Of a DNA stretch of 48,110 nt, positions 24,055 through 33,100 are shown piece by piece. The notes under the pieces were generated by a model, which saw nothing but the letters and a program-made list of their open reading frames with translations, had not been told where the DNA came from and made no database searches. The DNA lies in NCBI RefSeq assembly GCF_000189395.1, contig NZ_AEPB01000037.1:1-48110 (forward strand). Reading direction: 5' to 3'. Source of the DNA: Planococcus donghaensis MPA1U2 (GTDB taxonomy: Bacteria; Bacillota; Bacilli; Bacillales_A; Planococcaceae). Made by a program: the position numbers and the translations under genes. The stretch's first letter is position 1, and the number at the start of each line of letters is the position of its first letter.

Positions 24055-24928
24055 AACATTGATGCGTCATATTAAGGAAAGTTTCAAAAGTATTGGCCGT
24101 AATAGCTGGATGACATTTGCATCTGTAAGTGCTGTTACAGTTACGTTATTATTGGTTGGGGTTTTTGTTCTCATTATGATGAACTTAAACAAAGTTGCCG
24201 ATGATCTCGAAAATGATGTTGAGATTAAAGTATTCGTTTCATTAGATGCAAGTGAAGAGACAGTAACTAGTCTAGAATCGCAAATTAGCGAAATGTCAGG
24301 CGTTGAGTCGACAAATTTCTCGACAAAAGAAGAAGAATTAACAGACTTAGTTCTGGATTTTGGTGACGAACTAAGTTTATTCGAACAAAGTAATCCTTTG
24401 TTTGATGTGTTTTATGTAAAAGCAACCGATCCGCAGCAAACAAAAAATGTCGCAAAAGAAATTTCAGCTTTAGAAAATATTGAAAATGTGAAATACGGTG
24501 AAGGCAAAATTGAGAAACTGTTTAACTTCTTAAATGCAGGAAGAAATGTGGGTCTTATTTTGATTTTGGCTTTATTGTTTACAGCAATGTTCTTGATTTC
24601 GAATACAATTCGCATTACGATTGTCGCTAGACGTCGTGAAATCGAAATCATGAAATTAGTAGGTGCGACAAACTGGTTTGTTCGTATTCCATTTATTTTA
24701 GAAGGCATGTGGCTTGGTATAATGGGATCGCTTATTCCAATCGGTCTTGTGGCACTCTTATACAAAGAAATTACTGATTTTGCGCAGCCACGCTTGAGTG
24801 GGGAACTGATTCAGTTGTTAGATTACACTCCGTTTATATATCAAGTAAGTGCATTGATTTTATTAATGGGTGTGTTTATCGGCGTGTGGGGAAGCTTTAT
24901 GTCAATCAGAAAGTTTTTACGTGTTTAA
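24044..24928 (+). CDS. ftsX: FtsX, cell-division ABC membrane subunit
   Basis: A 294-residue membrane protein with the FtsX layout: a short cytoplasmic start (MKPRTLMRHIKESFKSIGRN), helix 1, an extracellular loop of about 120 residues, then three helices with the RRREIEIMKLVGATNWFVRIPF segment typical of FtsX/MacB domains. The start is the ATG at 24044, 8 nt from GGAGGTGA inside ftsE. Its partner is FtsE. Confidence 0.96.
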   Translation: MKPRTLMRHIKESFKSIGRNSWMTFASVSAVTVTLLLVGVFVLIMMNLNKVADDLENDVEIKVFVSLDASEETVTSLESQISEMSGVESTNFSTKEEELTDLVLDFGDELSLFEQSNPLFDVFYVKATDPQQTKNVAKEISALENIENVKYGEGKIEKLFNFLNAGRNVGLILILALLFTAMFLISNTIRITIVARRREIEIMKLVGATNWFVRIPFILEGMWLGIMGSLIPIGLVALLYKEITDFAQPRLSGELIQLLDYTPFIYQVSALILLMGVFIGVWGSFMSIRKFLRV

Positions 24929-24945
24929 TTTAGTTTAAAATGAGG

Positions 24946-24978
24946 AACAGTCGGCATTTTCAAGCCGACTGTTTTTTA
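24946..24978 (+). terminator. Rho-independent terminator of ftsEX
   Basis: AACAGTCGGC (24946-24955) and GCCGACTGTT (24964-24973), 8-nt loop, then T. Confidence 0.9.
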
Positions 24979-25070
24979 GTTTCAGCTAAACTGTCACATT
25001 TTTAAATAAACTTAGTGGAATAAGCGGTCCGATTTATCGTATGATAAAAGTTGAATGGAGTGGATAACAG

Positions 25071-25649
25071 ATGCCTAAAAAAATTATCGGCTTAGTAATA
25101 CTTGCTGTTATGATAGCAATCGTCATAATAGGCGCCGTTAAAAATGACACCGCAGAATCTGAAGCTCTTAATAATATGGCTCTTGGCAGCGATGTAGACT
25201 TCTTGCCTACTGAAGAGGGGTTAGCAAAAGGTGAAAAAGCGCCTGATTTTCAACTAACAACCTTAGATGGGGAAGTCGTGAGATTATCGGATTATCAGGG
25301 GCAAAAAGTGATCTTGAATTTCTGGGCAACTTGGTGTCCGCCTTGCCGAGCAGAAATGCCTCATATGCAAAAATATTTTGAAGAACAAGCTGAAGAGGCG
25401 AACGTGGTCATCTTAGCAGTTAACTTAACGACTGAAGACAAAGGACTTAAAAAAATAGAGGATTTTGTTGAGGAGTTTGGATTAGAGTTTTCAATTCCAA
25501 TGGATGAAAAAGGTGCTGTAGGTTCTACTTATCAAACCGTGTCTATTCCAACTTCGTATATAATCGATACAAAAGGGCGTATTCAAAACAAAATTGTAGG
25601 ACCGATGGATGAGCCTATGATGGAGCAATTAGTTAAAGAAATGGAATAG
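25071..25649 (+). CDS. TlpA/ResA-like membrane-anchored thiol-disulfide oxidoreductase
   Basis: A 192-residue protein with one N-terminal membrane helix (about 4-22) and an extracellular thioredoxin-fold domain (about 55-190). The active site is WCPPC (C89, C92), the ResA/TlpA/CcmG type that usually reduces disulfides in cytochrome c or other exported proteins. SIPTSYIID supplies the cis-proline. The metI-like gene follows after 11 nt, so the two form an operon. This pair lies where ctpB is found in B. subtilis. The client protein is unknown; the cytochrome CccB is encoded 2 kb upstream. Confidence 0.92.
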   Translation: MPKKIIGLVILAVMIAIVIIGAVKNDTAESEALNNMALGSDVDFLPTEEGLAKGEKAPDFQLTTLDGEVVRLSDYQGQKVILNFWATWCPPCRAEMPHMQKYFEEQAEEANVVILAVNLTTEDKGLKKIEDFVEEFGLEFSIPMDEKGAVGSTYQTVSIPTSYIIDTKGRIQNKIVGPMDEPMMEQLVKEME

Positions 25650-25660
25650 GGGATGAAAAG

Positions 25661-26767
25661 ATGACAACAATCGAAACGAAATCAGTACATACTGCAACAA
25701 TGAAAGAACGGACGATTCAATCGAAAGTAATGCCACTTTACCAAACTTCTGCATTTTCTTTTTCGTCTCTCGAAGAGCTCGAAGGTTATTATGAAGGAAA
25801 TGGTACTTATTTGTATTCGCGGACAGCAAATCCGAATACAGATGCTTTAGGACAAACTGTAGCTGATTTGGAAAAAGCGCCAAAAGGAGTTTCTTCATCT
25901 TCTGGAACATCAGCAATTTTAGCTGGAATTTTATCTGTTGTTAAAGCAGGTGACCATGTTTTAGCTGCTCAAGATGTTTATGGAGGGACTTTTCATTTAC
26001 TAAAAGAAGAACTGACATTAATGGGAATTGAAGTTCATTTTGCTGATTTTTCGGATATTACTGAAGTTGAACGAATTTTAGTCGATATCCCTGAAGTGAA
26101 ATTAGTGTTTAGTGAGTCAATTACTAATCCGTTTTTGCGTCTTGAAAATATGGAAGCTCTATTGGAATTGAAAAACCAATATGGTGTTCGAATTATGATT
26201 GATAATACATTTGCTACGCCTTACACAATGACGCCTTATACGCTTGGTGCTGATTTAGTTGCTCATAGTGCAACAAAGTATCTTGGGGGACACAGCGATG
26301 TCACAGCAGGGGTTTTAGTTGGTAATGCTGAGTTGATCGCTATTGCTGAAAAGCGTGTAGTGAATATGGGATTGAATTTGAGTCCATTTGAAGCATGGTT
26401 AACCATTCGCGGAGTTAAAACTTTGGCATTGCGGATGAAAAAACAAACAGAAAATGCCCAAGCAATTGCGGCATTTTTAGAAGATAAAGCACGTGTTTGG
26501 TATCCAGGCGTTGGAGCTATTGTATCGTTTGAATTGCCTGAAACCGTTGACGTATCAAAATTCTTTTCATCACTTGGTTGGATCAAAATTGTGCCGACAT
26601 TAGCAGGTGTAGAAACAACAGTATCTTATCCATACGGAACGTCTCACAGAGCACTTTCAGCCGATGAAAAAGAAAAAGTCGGTGTAACGCGCCAAGTAGT
26701 TCGACTGTCTGCTGGGATTGAAGGAACAGAGGATATTTTAAAACAATTAGGTGCCGCATTCGTTTAA
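25661..26767 (+). CDS. MetI-like PLP enzyme of methionine/cysteine trans-sulfuration
   Basis: A 368-residue Cys/Met-metabolism PLP enzyme. The PLP lysine is K206 in HSATKYLGGHSD; SSGTSAI and YGGT bind phosphate, and DNTFATP is the conserved Asp region. The family makes cystathionine or homocysteine from O-acyl-homoserine. The C-terminal part reads VWYPGVGAIVSFEL without the ~16-residue loop present in most relatives; I recall the same short form in B. subtilis MetI. It could equally be an O-acetylhomoserine thiolyase or a gamma-lyase. No S-box riboswitch is visible upstream. It follows the thioredoxin-like gene by 11 nt. Confidence 0.88.
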   Translation: MTTIETKSVHTATMKERTIQSKVMPLYQTSAFSFSSLEELEGYYEGNGTYLYSRTANPNTDALGQTVADLEKAPKGVSSSSGTSAILAGILSVVKAGDHVLAAQDVYGGTFHLLKEELTLMGIEVHFADFSDITEVERILVDIPEVKLVFSESITNPFLRLENMEALLELKNQYGVRIMIDNTFATPYTMTPYTLGADLVAHSATKYLGGHSDVTAGVLVGNAELIAIAEKRVVNMGLNLSPFEAWLTIRGVKTLALRMKKQTENAQAIAAFLEDKARVWYPGVGAIVSFELPETVDVSKFFSSLGWIKIVPTLAGVETTVSYPYGTSHRALSADEKEKVGVTRQVVRLSAGIEGTEDILKQLGAAFV

Positions 26768-26799
26768 CTGAAAAAGAAGTGCAGAAAGCCGGTTTTCTT

Positions 26800-26808
26800 T
26801 GTTACAAT
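26800..26808 (+). promoter_or_regulatory. Extended -10 promoter candidate of minJ-csbA
   Basis: TGTTACAAT (TGn plus TACAAT), 44 nt before the minJ start; no clear -35. Confidence 0.4.
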
Positions 26809-26851
26809 GAGAAGTAACGTCAATTGCCGGTGATAGGATGGTGTAAGTAAA

Positions 26852-28009
26852 GTGATAATGGATTTAATGTTAGCGATAGGAAAGTTTTTTGTGAATCCGG
26901 TTTTATACATCGCATTGCTTGCTGCAGTGTTGTTAGGGTATTATCGGGTGAAAAAAGAACGGAAGATTTTTAGAATTCGTATTGTTTACGGATTGACTGA
27001 GTTTAAACGACTTATAAAAGATGCTTGGTTGTATGCGCTTGTACTTTCTGTATTGTTTGCAGGAATTGGGTTAGTTGTACCCTTAGACTGGTTAATTGCT
27101 TTGAGCATCGTTTCTGTTTTGTTAATGGCAACAACTTTTTATCAAGCGGGGTCATTTATTTACTTGGCTACAGCGGCTGTAGGGCTTAGCTGGTTGTTTT
27201 ATGCCAATGACTGGACCTTGAATTTCGGATTGGTTACATTCGAAGGAACAGAAATGACTTATCAATGGTTGGTCCCTGTTGTACTAATTGCGGGAGCATT
27301 GGTTTTTGTAGAAGGTAAAATGATTGATAAAGCAGCAGCACAGGCTGGCTCTCCTCGATTACATAAATCAGGACGTGGGCTAAAGGCGGCAGCTTATATT
27401 TCAAAACGCCTATGGTTATTACCTATTTTATTGGTGGTGCCAGGTTCGTTACTTGATTCGTATGCGCCTTACTGGCCGCAGTTGCCAATTGGTGAATCGA
27501 ACTTTTCGTTTATTCTTTTCCCGATGGTATTTGGATTTATCGGTCGTTCGCAGCGAACTTTGCCAGTGTATCTTTATCCGTTAGTTGGTAAAGCTGTTAC
27601 TACTTTAGGAATTAGCATTATCGTTGTGGGATTAGGTGCATTATTATGGCAGCCATTAGCAGCTGTTGCATTAGTTGGCGGGGTAATTGGCCGTATAGCG
27701 ATTGCCGTTCATTTCGCATTAAAAGAGCGTAGTGGTAATTATGCCGTAACTCCTCAACCACAAGGTGTTATGATTATCGACGTTTTACCAGGTTCTCCTG
27801 CTGATAAAATGGGCTTATTGCGTGGCGAAGTAATTCGCAAAGTAAATGGCATTGCCATTACTAATGAATCTGAACTTTATGAAGCGATTCAAGTAAATGC
27901 TGCTCATTGTCGTTTAGAAGTACTGGATCATAACTTGGAAGTGCGTTTACGCCAACATGTTATTTTCCGTCATGATCACCATCGTCTCGGACTACTAGTG
28001 GTCAATTAA
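26852..28009 (+). CDS. minJ: MinJ-like polar division-site protein with PDZ domain
   Basis: A 385-residue protein with about eight hydrophobic helices over the first ~290 residues and a C-terminal PDZ domain (about 300-385: VMIIDVLPGSPADKMGLLRG, then VNGIAITNESELYEAI). MinJ links DivIVA to MinD and keeps division away from the poles. Length, layout and position between ftsX and csbA fit B. subtilis MinJ (397). The start is a GTG at 26852 with AGGATGG 10 nt upstream; an ATG two codons later is possible. It shares a transcript with csbA. Confidence 0.88.
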   Translation: MIMDLMLAIGKFFVNPVLYIALLAAVLLGYYRVKKERKIFRIRIVYGLTEFKRLIKDAWLYALVLSVLFAGIGLVVPLDWLIALSIVSVLLMATTFYQAGSFIYLATAAVGLSWLFYANDWTLNFGLVTFEGTEMTYQWLVPVVLIAGALVFVEGKMIDKAAAQAGSPRLHKSGRGLKAAAYISKRLWLLPILLVVPGSLLDSYAPYWPQLPIGESNFSFILFPMVFGFIGRSQRTLPVYLYPLVGKAVTTLGISIIVVGLGALLWQPLAAVALVGGVIGRIAIAVHFALKERSGNYAVTPQPQGVMIIDVLPGSPADKMGLLRGEVIRKVNGIAITNESELYEAIQVNAAHCRLEVLDHNLEVRLRQHVIFRHDHHRLGLLVVN

Positions 28010-28021
28010 GGAGCTAAATTA

Positions 28022-28279
28022 ATGGAATCAATGGTAACAAAATTTTTCCTGTCTCTTTTAGTACCAGGATTGCTCGTCATCTTGTTTACAAGAGTCACAT
28101 TTAATCATATCGTCGCATTAATTTTGACAGTTGCCTTAATGGCAGCCGCTGTGTATGCAGGTTATACCCATACTTGGTTATTGTTTGTCGCAAATGCTGC
28201 TTCTCTTACAGCGGGATTTTGGTATTCGACAAAAATGTTTAATCGCAGAAAAAAAGCCGAAGCTCATGAAAATGAGTAA
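28022..28279 (+). CDS. csbA: CsbA-family small membrane protein
   Basis: An 85-residue protein with two or three membrane helices. It resembles B. subtilis CsbA (76 residues), including VILFTRVTFNHIVALILTVAL and the SLTAGFWY segment. CsbA is a sigma-B-dependent protein of unknown function; here no sigma-B site is visible and it appears to depend on the minJ transcript (12-nt gap, AAGGAG 8 nt before the ATG). In B. subtilis uvrBA follows; here the azl genes converge on it instead. Confidence 0.9.
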   Translation: MESMVTKFFLSLLVPGLLVILFTRVTFNHIVALILTVALMAAAVYAGYTHTWLLFVANAASLTAGFWYSTKMFNRRKKAEAHENE

Positions 28280-28290
28280 CGGCTTTTTTT
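28251..28290. terminator. Bidirectional terminator overlapping the csbA 3' end
   Basis: AAAAAGCCG (28251-28259) pairs with CGGCTTTTT (28280-28288), and CTCAT (28263-28267) with ATGAG (28272-28276) inside. The last eight csbA codons form the 5' arm. The minus strand also ends in a T run, so it serves azlD too. Confidence 0.85.
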
Positions 28291-28300
28291 GTGTCTGTTT

Positions 28301-28606
28301 TTATAAAAATCCACTAAAGATTGCGAGTACAGCTATCGAACCTAGAACGACAATCATCACATTCGCTCCTGCAATTGCAATACCAAATGCAGCAGCTGCA
28401 CCTAGAATGCCAAACCAAATATTTTCTTGAATAAAAAAGACAGCTGGAAAAATCAGCGCACCTAACACAGCGTAAGGGATATTTCGTAACACATTTTGTA
28501 CCGCTTTAGGCAACTCCCGACCTTCTAAAAACGTCAGCGGAATAGCACGCGGGATATAAGTTACAATAGCCATACCAAGAATCATCCACCAATACCAAGA
28601 ACTCAA
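28301..28606 (-). CDS. azlD: AzlD, branched-chain amino acid exporter small subunit
   Basis: A 101-residue protein with three hydrophobic helices, family AzlD (AYIPRAIPL-like TYIPRAIPLTFL, then LRNIPYAVLGALIFPAVF). With AzlC it exports branched-chain amino acids and analogues. The start is a TTG at 28606 overlapping the azlC TGA as TTGA, a coupled arrangement; AAGG lies about 12 nt upstream. Confidence 0.92.
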   Translation of the reverse strand: MSSWYWWMILGMAIVTYIPRAIPLTFLEGRELPKAVQNVLRNIPYAVLGALIFPAVFFIQENIWFGILGAAAAFGIAIAGANVMIVVLGSIAVLAIFSGFL

Positions 28607-29298
28607 GATTTTTTCACACCTTTCCTAGAAATCCATTCAATAAAAATGGCCGATGCTAAAGTGGATGTCATAATGGCCCAGCCTGTGGACAACCATTCTG
28701 TGAAATAAAAAAGAGAATTAATCGCTCCGGCAATTAGAGCCAAACTAACAACTTTGCGGTTGCCACGCATTGATGGAACCAATAACCCGATGAACATAGC
28801 GTAAAGTGCAATCGACATAGCAGCTTGAAGAAACTGAGGAAGATTTGCCCCAATTAAATGGCCGACAGAAGTAAACACAACCCAACTTCCATAAGCAATC
28901 GTAATTACACCAACAGCAAAAGCAGTGGTGATTTTATGGACTTTTTGTGTGGCCAATACAGAGAAAGTTTCATCGGTTATTCCAAAAGCATATAAAGCTT
29001 TTTTCCATCTGTTATCCGGTGCCATTTTTTCATTGAGTGAAGCAGTCATAAGAAAATGCCGAATATTGACAACAAACGTATTTAAAACAATGACAATGGG
29101 TGCCACGCCAGCAGTAATTAGTGACAATGCAATATACTGTGAGGCACCTGCAAACACAAAAATACTCATGGCAGTAGCTTCAAGTAAAGAAAGCCCAGTA
29201 GTTTTTGCTAGCAAGCCAAAAGTTAATGCTATAGGGAAATAGCCGATTGCAATGCTAGTTCCTGCCTTTAATCCGGCAGAAAACTCACGTCCGTTCAT
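28603..29298 (-). CDS. azlC: AzlC, branched-chain amino acid exporter large subunit
   Basis: A 231-residue membrane protein of the AzlC/YgaZ family: FSAGLKAGTSIAIGYFPIAL, FAGASQYIALSL, and RHFLMTASL followed by FGITDETFSVL. These are the family's conserved blocks in a six- to seven-helix protein. AAGGAGCG is 8 nt before the ATG. No LrpB/AzlB-type regulator is adjacent. Confidence 0.93.
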   Translation of the reverse strand: MNGREFSAGLKAGTSIAIGYFPIALTFGLLAKTTGLSLLEATAMSIFVFAGASQYIALSLITAGVAPIVIVLNTFVVNIRHFLMTASLNEKMAPDNRWKKALYAFGITDETFSVLATQKVHKITTAFAVGVITIAYGSWVVFTSVGHLIGANLPQFLQAAMSIALYAMFIGLLVPSMRGNRKVVSLALIAGAINSLFYFTEWLSTGWAIMTSTLASAIFIEWISRKGVKKS

Positions 29299-29437
29299 TC
29301 GTTTCGCTCCTTATGTATAAGTATTTCCTTTTCCAAACTCTTTGAAAGAGTGTAAAGTAATTATAATAGCATATCACAAAAACTTTTTAGTTTGGAATGA
29401 GATTTAGAAAAATTAAACAATTAAAAGGACTGAGCTT

Positions 29438-30067
29438 ATGATGGATTTTTTTTCAATGGAAAATATTGTGGAGTTAACAAAATCCTACAAGGCTTTTGGT
29501 CCGTTAATCGGATTCCTTTTGCCCTTTATTGAAGCTTTTTTACCGTTCTTGCCCTTATTTGTTTTTGTTTTTGCCAACGCAACAGCGTATGGATTATGGT
29601 TAGGATTTTTGCTTTCTTGGGGCGGTTCAGTAGTTGGTGCATACGCTGTATTTTTATTGGTACGCAAATATGGCAGAGCACGGTTTATGAATTTTATGAC
29701 TCGCCATGACAAAGTTCAAAAGTTAATTCATTGGGTAGAGCGTAATGGCTTTGGTCCATTGTTTTTATTGCTGTGTTTACCTTTTACTCCATCCGCGCTT
29801 GTAAACTTAGTCGCAGGCTTATCAAATATTCGGAAATATTATTATTTGCTAACGGTTATGGCGGGGAAACTTGTAATGGTGTTTACCATTTCTTTTGTCG
29901 GTTACGACTTACGTGCACTTTTCACGCAACCGATCCGAACAGCCATTGTTATTTTGGTCATTATTTTACTGTACGTAATCGGCAAAATCTTTGAAAATCG
30001 TTTGCATAAAAAAGTAGAGGAAGATTTCCGCCTAGCTAGTGAAGAACGAAAAAAACAGAAATCATAA
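29438..30067 (+). CDS. TVP38/TMEM64 (VTT-domain) membrane protein, YhjE-like
   Basis: A 209-residue protein with about five or six hydrophobic segments and the VTT/SNARE-associated domain. Blocks include GFLLPFIEAFLPFLPLFVFV, LLSWGGSVVGAYAVFLL and FGPLFLLLCLPFTPSALVNL. DedA/VTT proteins are now linked to phospholipid or undecaprenyl-phosphate flipping, but which applies here is not visible. A basic tail (SEERKKQKS) ends the protein. It lies 73 nt upstream of addB, separated by a promoter and LexA-like box. Confidence 0.9.
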   Translation: MMDFFSMENIVELTKSYKAFGPLIGFLLPFIEAFLPFLPLFVFVFANATAYGLWLGFLLSWGGSVVGAYAVFLLVRKYGRARFMNFMTRHDKVQKLIHWVERNGFGPLFLLLCLPFTPSALVNLVAGLSNIRKYYYLLTVMAGKLVMVFTISFVGYDLRALFTQPIRTAIVILVIILLYVIGKIFENRLHKKVEEDFRLASEERKKQKS

Positions 30068-30101
30068 TAGCATGAGAAGTGCAATCGAACGGAGAAAAAA
30101 G

Positions 30102-30123
30102 TATAATAAGAACAAATGTTCTT
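30102..30123 (+). promoter_or_regulatory. -10 element and LexA (SOS) box upstream of addBA
   Basis: A perfect TATAAT (30102-30107) is followed at once by AAGAACAAATGTTCTT (30108-30123). The core GAAC-AAAT-GTTC fits the Gram-positive LexA consensus CGAAC-RNRY-GTTYC except for the outer C (A here) and G/C. A repressor there would block transcription start. This suggests DNA-damage control of addBA. Confidence 0.65.
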
Positions 30124-30140
30124 GTTAGAGGAGGGGTCAT

Positions 30141-33100
30141 GTGTCATTACGCATTGTTTATGGTAGAGCGGGAGCCGGGAAAACTCGTTTTGTTCAAGAG
30201 GAAATCGTAGATGAGTTAAAACGACAGGCAGACGGGGATCCAATTTTTCTTATTGTGCCCGACCAAATGTCTTTTTCTACAGAATATCGACTAGCTGCAG
30301 CATACAATATGAATGGCATGATTCGCGCACAAGCAGTGACATTTAAACGATTGGCTTGGCGTGTACTTCAAGAAGTTGGTGGCATCAGCAGGAGAGAAGT
30401 AGATACATTCGGTTACCGAATGTTAATTCGAAGCTTGCTCGAAGATAATCGAGAGGAATTCCAATTGTTTCGAAGAGCTGCAGGCAAAAGAGGATTTACT
30501 GATCAAATCGAGCAATTGGTAAAAGAATTTGCTCGTTATTGTGTAGATTGTGGAGAATTAAATGCCATCCGTTTTTCTTTAGTTGAAGCGGGAGCACCAA
30601 AAACTTTACTCGACAAAGCACAGGATCTTGAGTTAATCCTTACAGAAATTGAAAATCGTTTAGGAAAAGTATTTGTAGATTCTGAAGGCCATTTAGCTTT
30701 ATTAAGTGAAAAAATTCCACATTCTGATTTGATCAAATCGTCAACAATTTACATTGATGGATTTGTCACGTTTACCGCGAGGGAATATGAAATTCTCTTT
30801 GAATTAATGAAACATGCTAAATCAGTCACAATTGCTTTGCCTATGGATGAAAAAACCGATCCAAACGATGAACAATCGCTATTCTATCAGTCTGCTAACA
30901 CCGCACACAGGTTAACTGAACAAGCAGCAAAAGAGGGAATCGACATTGATAATTCGGTCTACTTGGCTTTGCCACGCCGTTTTATGAATCCTGAACTTGA
31001 ACATATTGAACGTCATTTTGATGATTTTCCAATCCAGAAAATTCAGGGACAAGGAAATGTTTCTTTAGTTGAAGCATCAAACAGACGAGCCGAAATGCAT
31101 GCCGTAGCACGGGCGATAAGAGACCAAGTGAGAAATGGCTTTCGTTATAATGAAATCGCCATTCTTTACAGACAACCTGAAATTTATGATGAATTGATCC
31201 ATACAATTTTTTCGCAGTATGAAATTCCTTATTTTATCAGTCAAAAAAAATCGATGCTTCATCACCCTTTGATAGAGTTTAGTCGATCGGTTCTTGAATC
31301 CGTTGTTTCGAATTATTCTTATGAATCGATTTTTCGAGCTGTTAAAACGGATTTGTTCTTTCCACAAGGTCCTGCTACAAAGTGGCGAGAAAGAAGTGAT
31401 TTACTAGAGAACTTCGTTATTGCTAATGGTATTTACGGAGAGCGGTGGTTTGATGAAAAGCGCTGGTTTTATAAAAAATACCGTGGCTTGGAATTTCACA
31501 CATCGATCCAAACAGATGAAGAGCTAGCGGCACAAGTAGAGCTCCATGCAGTACGCGATTTAATAAGGGAGCCTTTAGCCCAGTTAAAAGAACAGTTAAA
31601 ACTGAGTAAAACAGGACGAGATATAGCGGAGTCTTTGTTTCTTTTTATAGAGAAAATGGACGTCTATGCAAAAATTCAAGATTTACGAGAACGAGAAGAA
31701 AGTGAGCATCGCCTACTTGCCGCTACAGAGCACGAACAGGCTTGGAATCAATGGGTCGGTGTTTTAGATCAATTTGTACTTATGTTCGGCGAGAAAGAAG
31801 TGGATTTACCAACAGCTGTGAAAATATTAGATGAAGGTTTTGAAACTTTAGAGTTTTCGCGTATACCGCCTTCATTAGATCAAGTAATGGTATCGAAAAT
31901 CGACTTGGCTCGTTTAATGGATATTAAGTCGGTCTTTGTTGTCGGAGCCAATGACGGTGTTTTACCAAAGCGTATCGAACAAGATGGGTTGTTAACAGAT
32001 ACAGACCGGGAGTGGTTTGCTCAAATTGGCTTTGAGCTTGCTCCTACTTCGAAAATGCGTTTAATGGATGAAACTTATATGGTATATCGTGCCTTTACAT
32101 CAGCGTCTGATTTATTGACCGTTTCATTTCCCATCGCGGATGAAGAAGGAAAAGCCTTATTGCCTTCTCTTTACATTCAAAAATTAAAGGATATGTTGTC
32201 AATTGATACAGTTCCTGCAGTTATTGACCCGGAAGAACTTGTAGATGTATCACCTATGGAATACATCTCGCATCCACGAGCGAGTTTAGCGTATTTAACT
32301 TCACAACTCCGGAGCGGTGAATTATCAGCAGAGTGGCGTGCGGTTTATCACTATTATGAGGAGGATCCATTTTGGTCTTCTATTATTAATCGTATTTTAT
32401 CGCCAATCAAACCAAATAAAGCAGACCCTCTTCGTGAGGCTATTGCAGAACCATTGTATGGAACACCTATTTCTTCAAGTGTATCTAGGGTAGAAACGTA
32501 TTATGGCTGTCCATTTGCACATTATGTGGCTTATGGGTTACGTCTTGAAGAAAGAAGTCAATATAAATTAGCAGCTCCCGCAATGGGTGACCTTTTCCAT
32601 GCGGCGATAAAGTGGATATCCGATGAAGTATTACGGTTAGGCATTTCGTGGTCATCACTGACACAAAAACAATGTCAAAACCTGGCGAAAGAAGCGATCG
32701 AACAGCTTTCTCCTTATTTTGTTAATCATATCTTGATAAGTTCCCATCGTTATCGCTATATACAACATAAACTAGAAGGCATTATTCGCCAAACAGCTTA
32801 TATGCTTAGTAAGCATGCTAAAGTTTCAGGGTTTGTACCGATTGCATTAGAAGTTGGATTTGGACCAAAAGAGACGATTCCGCCTCTAGAAATTTCTTTA
32901 GATCGAGGACGCAAGATGAATGTGCGTGGCCGTATTGACCGCATTGATTCAACAGACATTCATGGCAAACCTTATTTGCGTATTGTCGATTACAAATCTT
33001 CTAAACAAGGTCTTGATCTTAGCAATGTTTATCACGGTCTTTCTTTGCAAACATTCACGTATTTAGATGTGGCGTTAACACATTCTGAACGTTGGCTTGG

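Noticed and set aside
25661-26767. Apparent ~16-residue internal deletion in the PLP enzyme (YPG directly followed by VGAIVSFEL)
   Set aside because: I recall the same short form in B. subtilis MetI (YPGKGGMLSF), so it marks the subfamily and is not a lesion.
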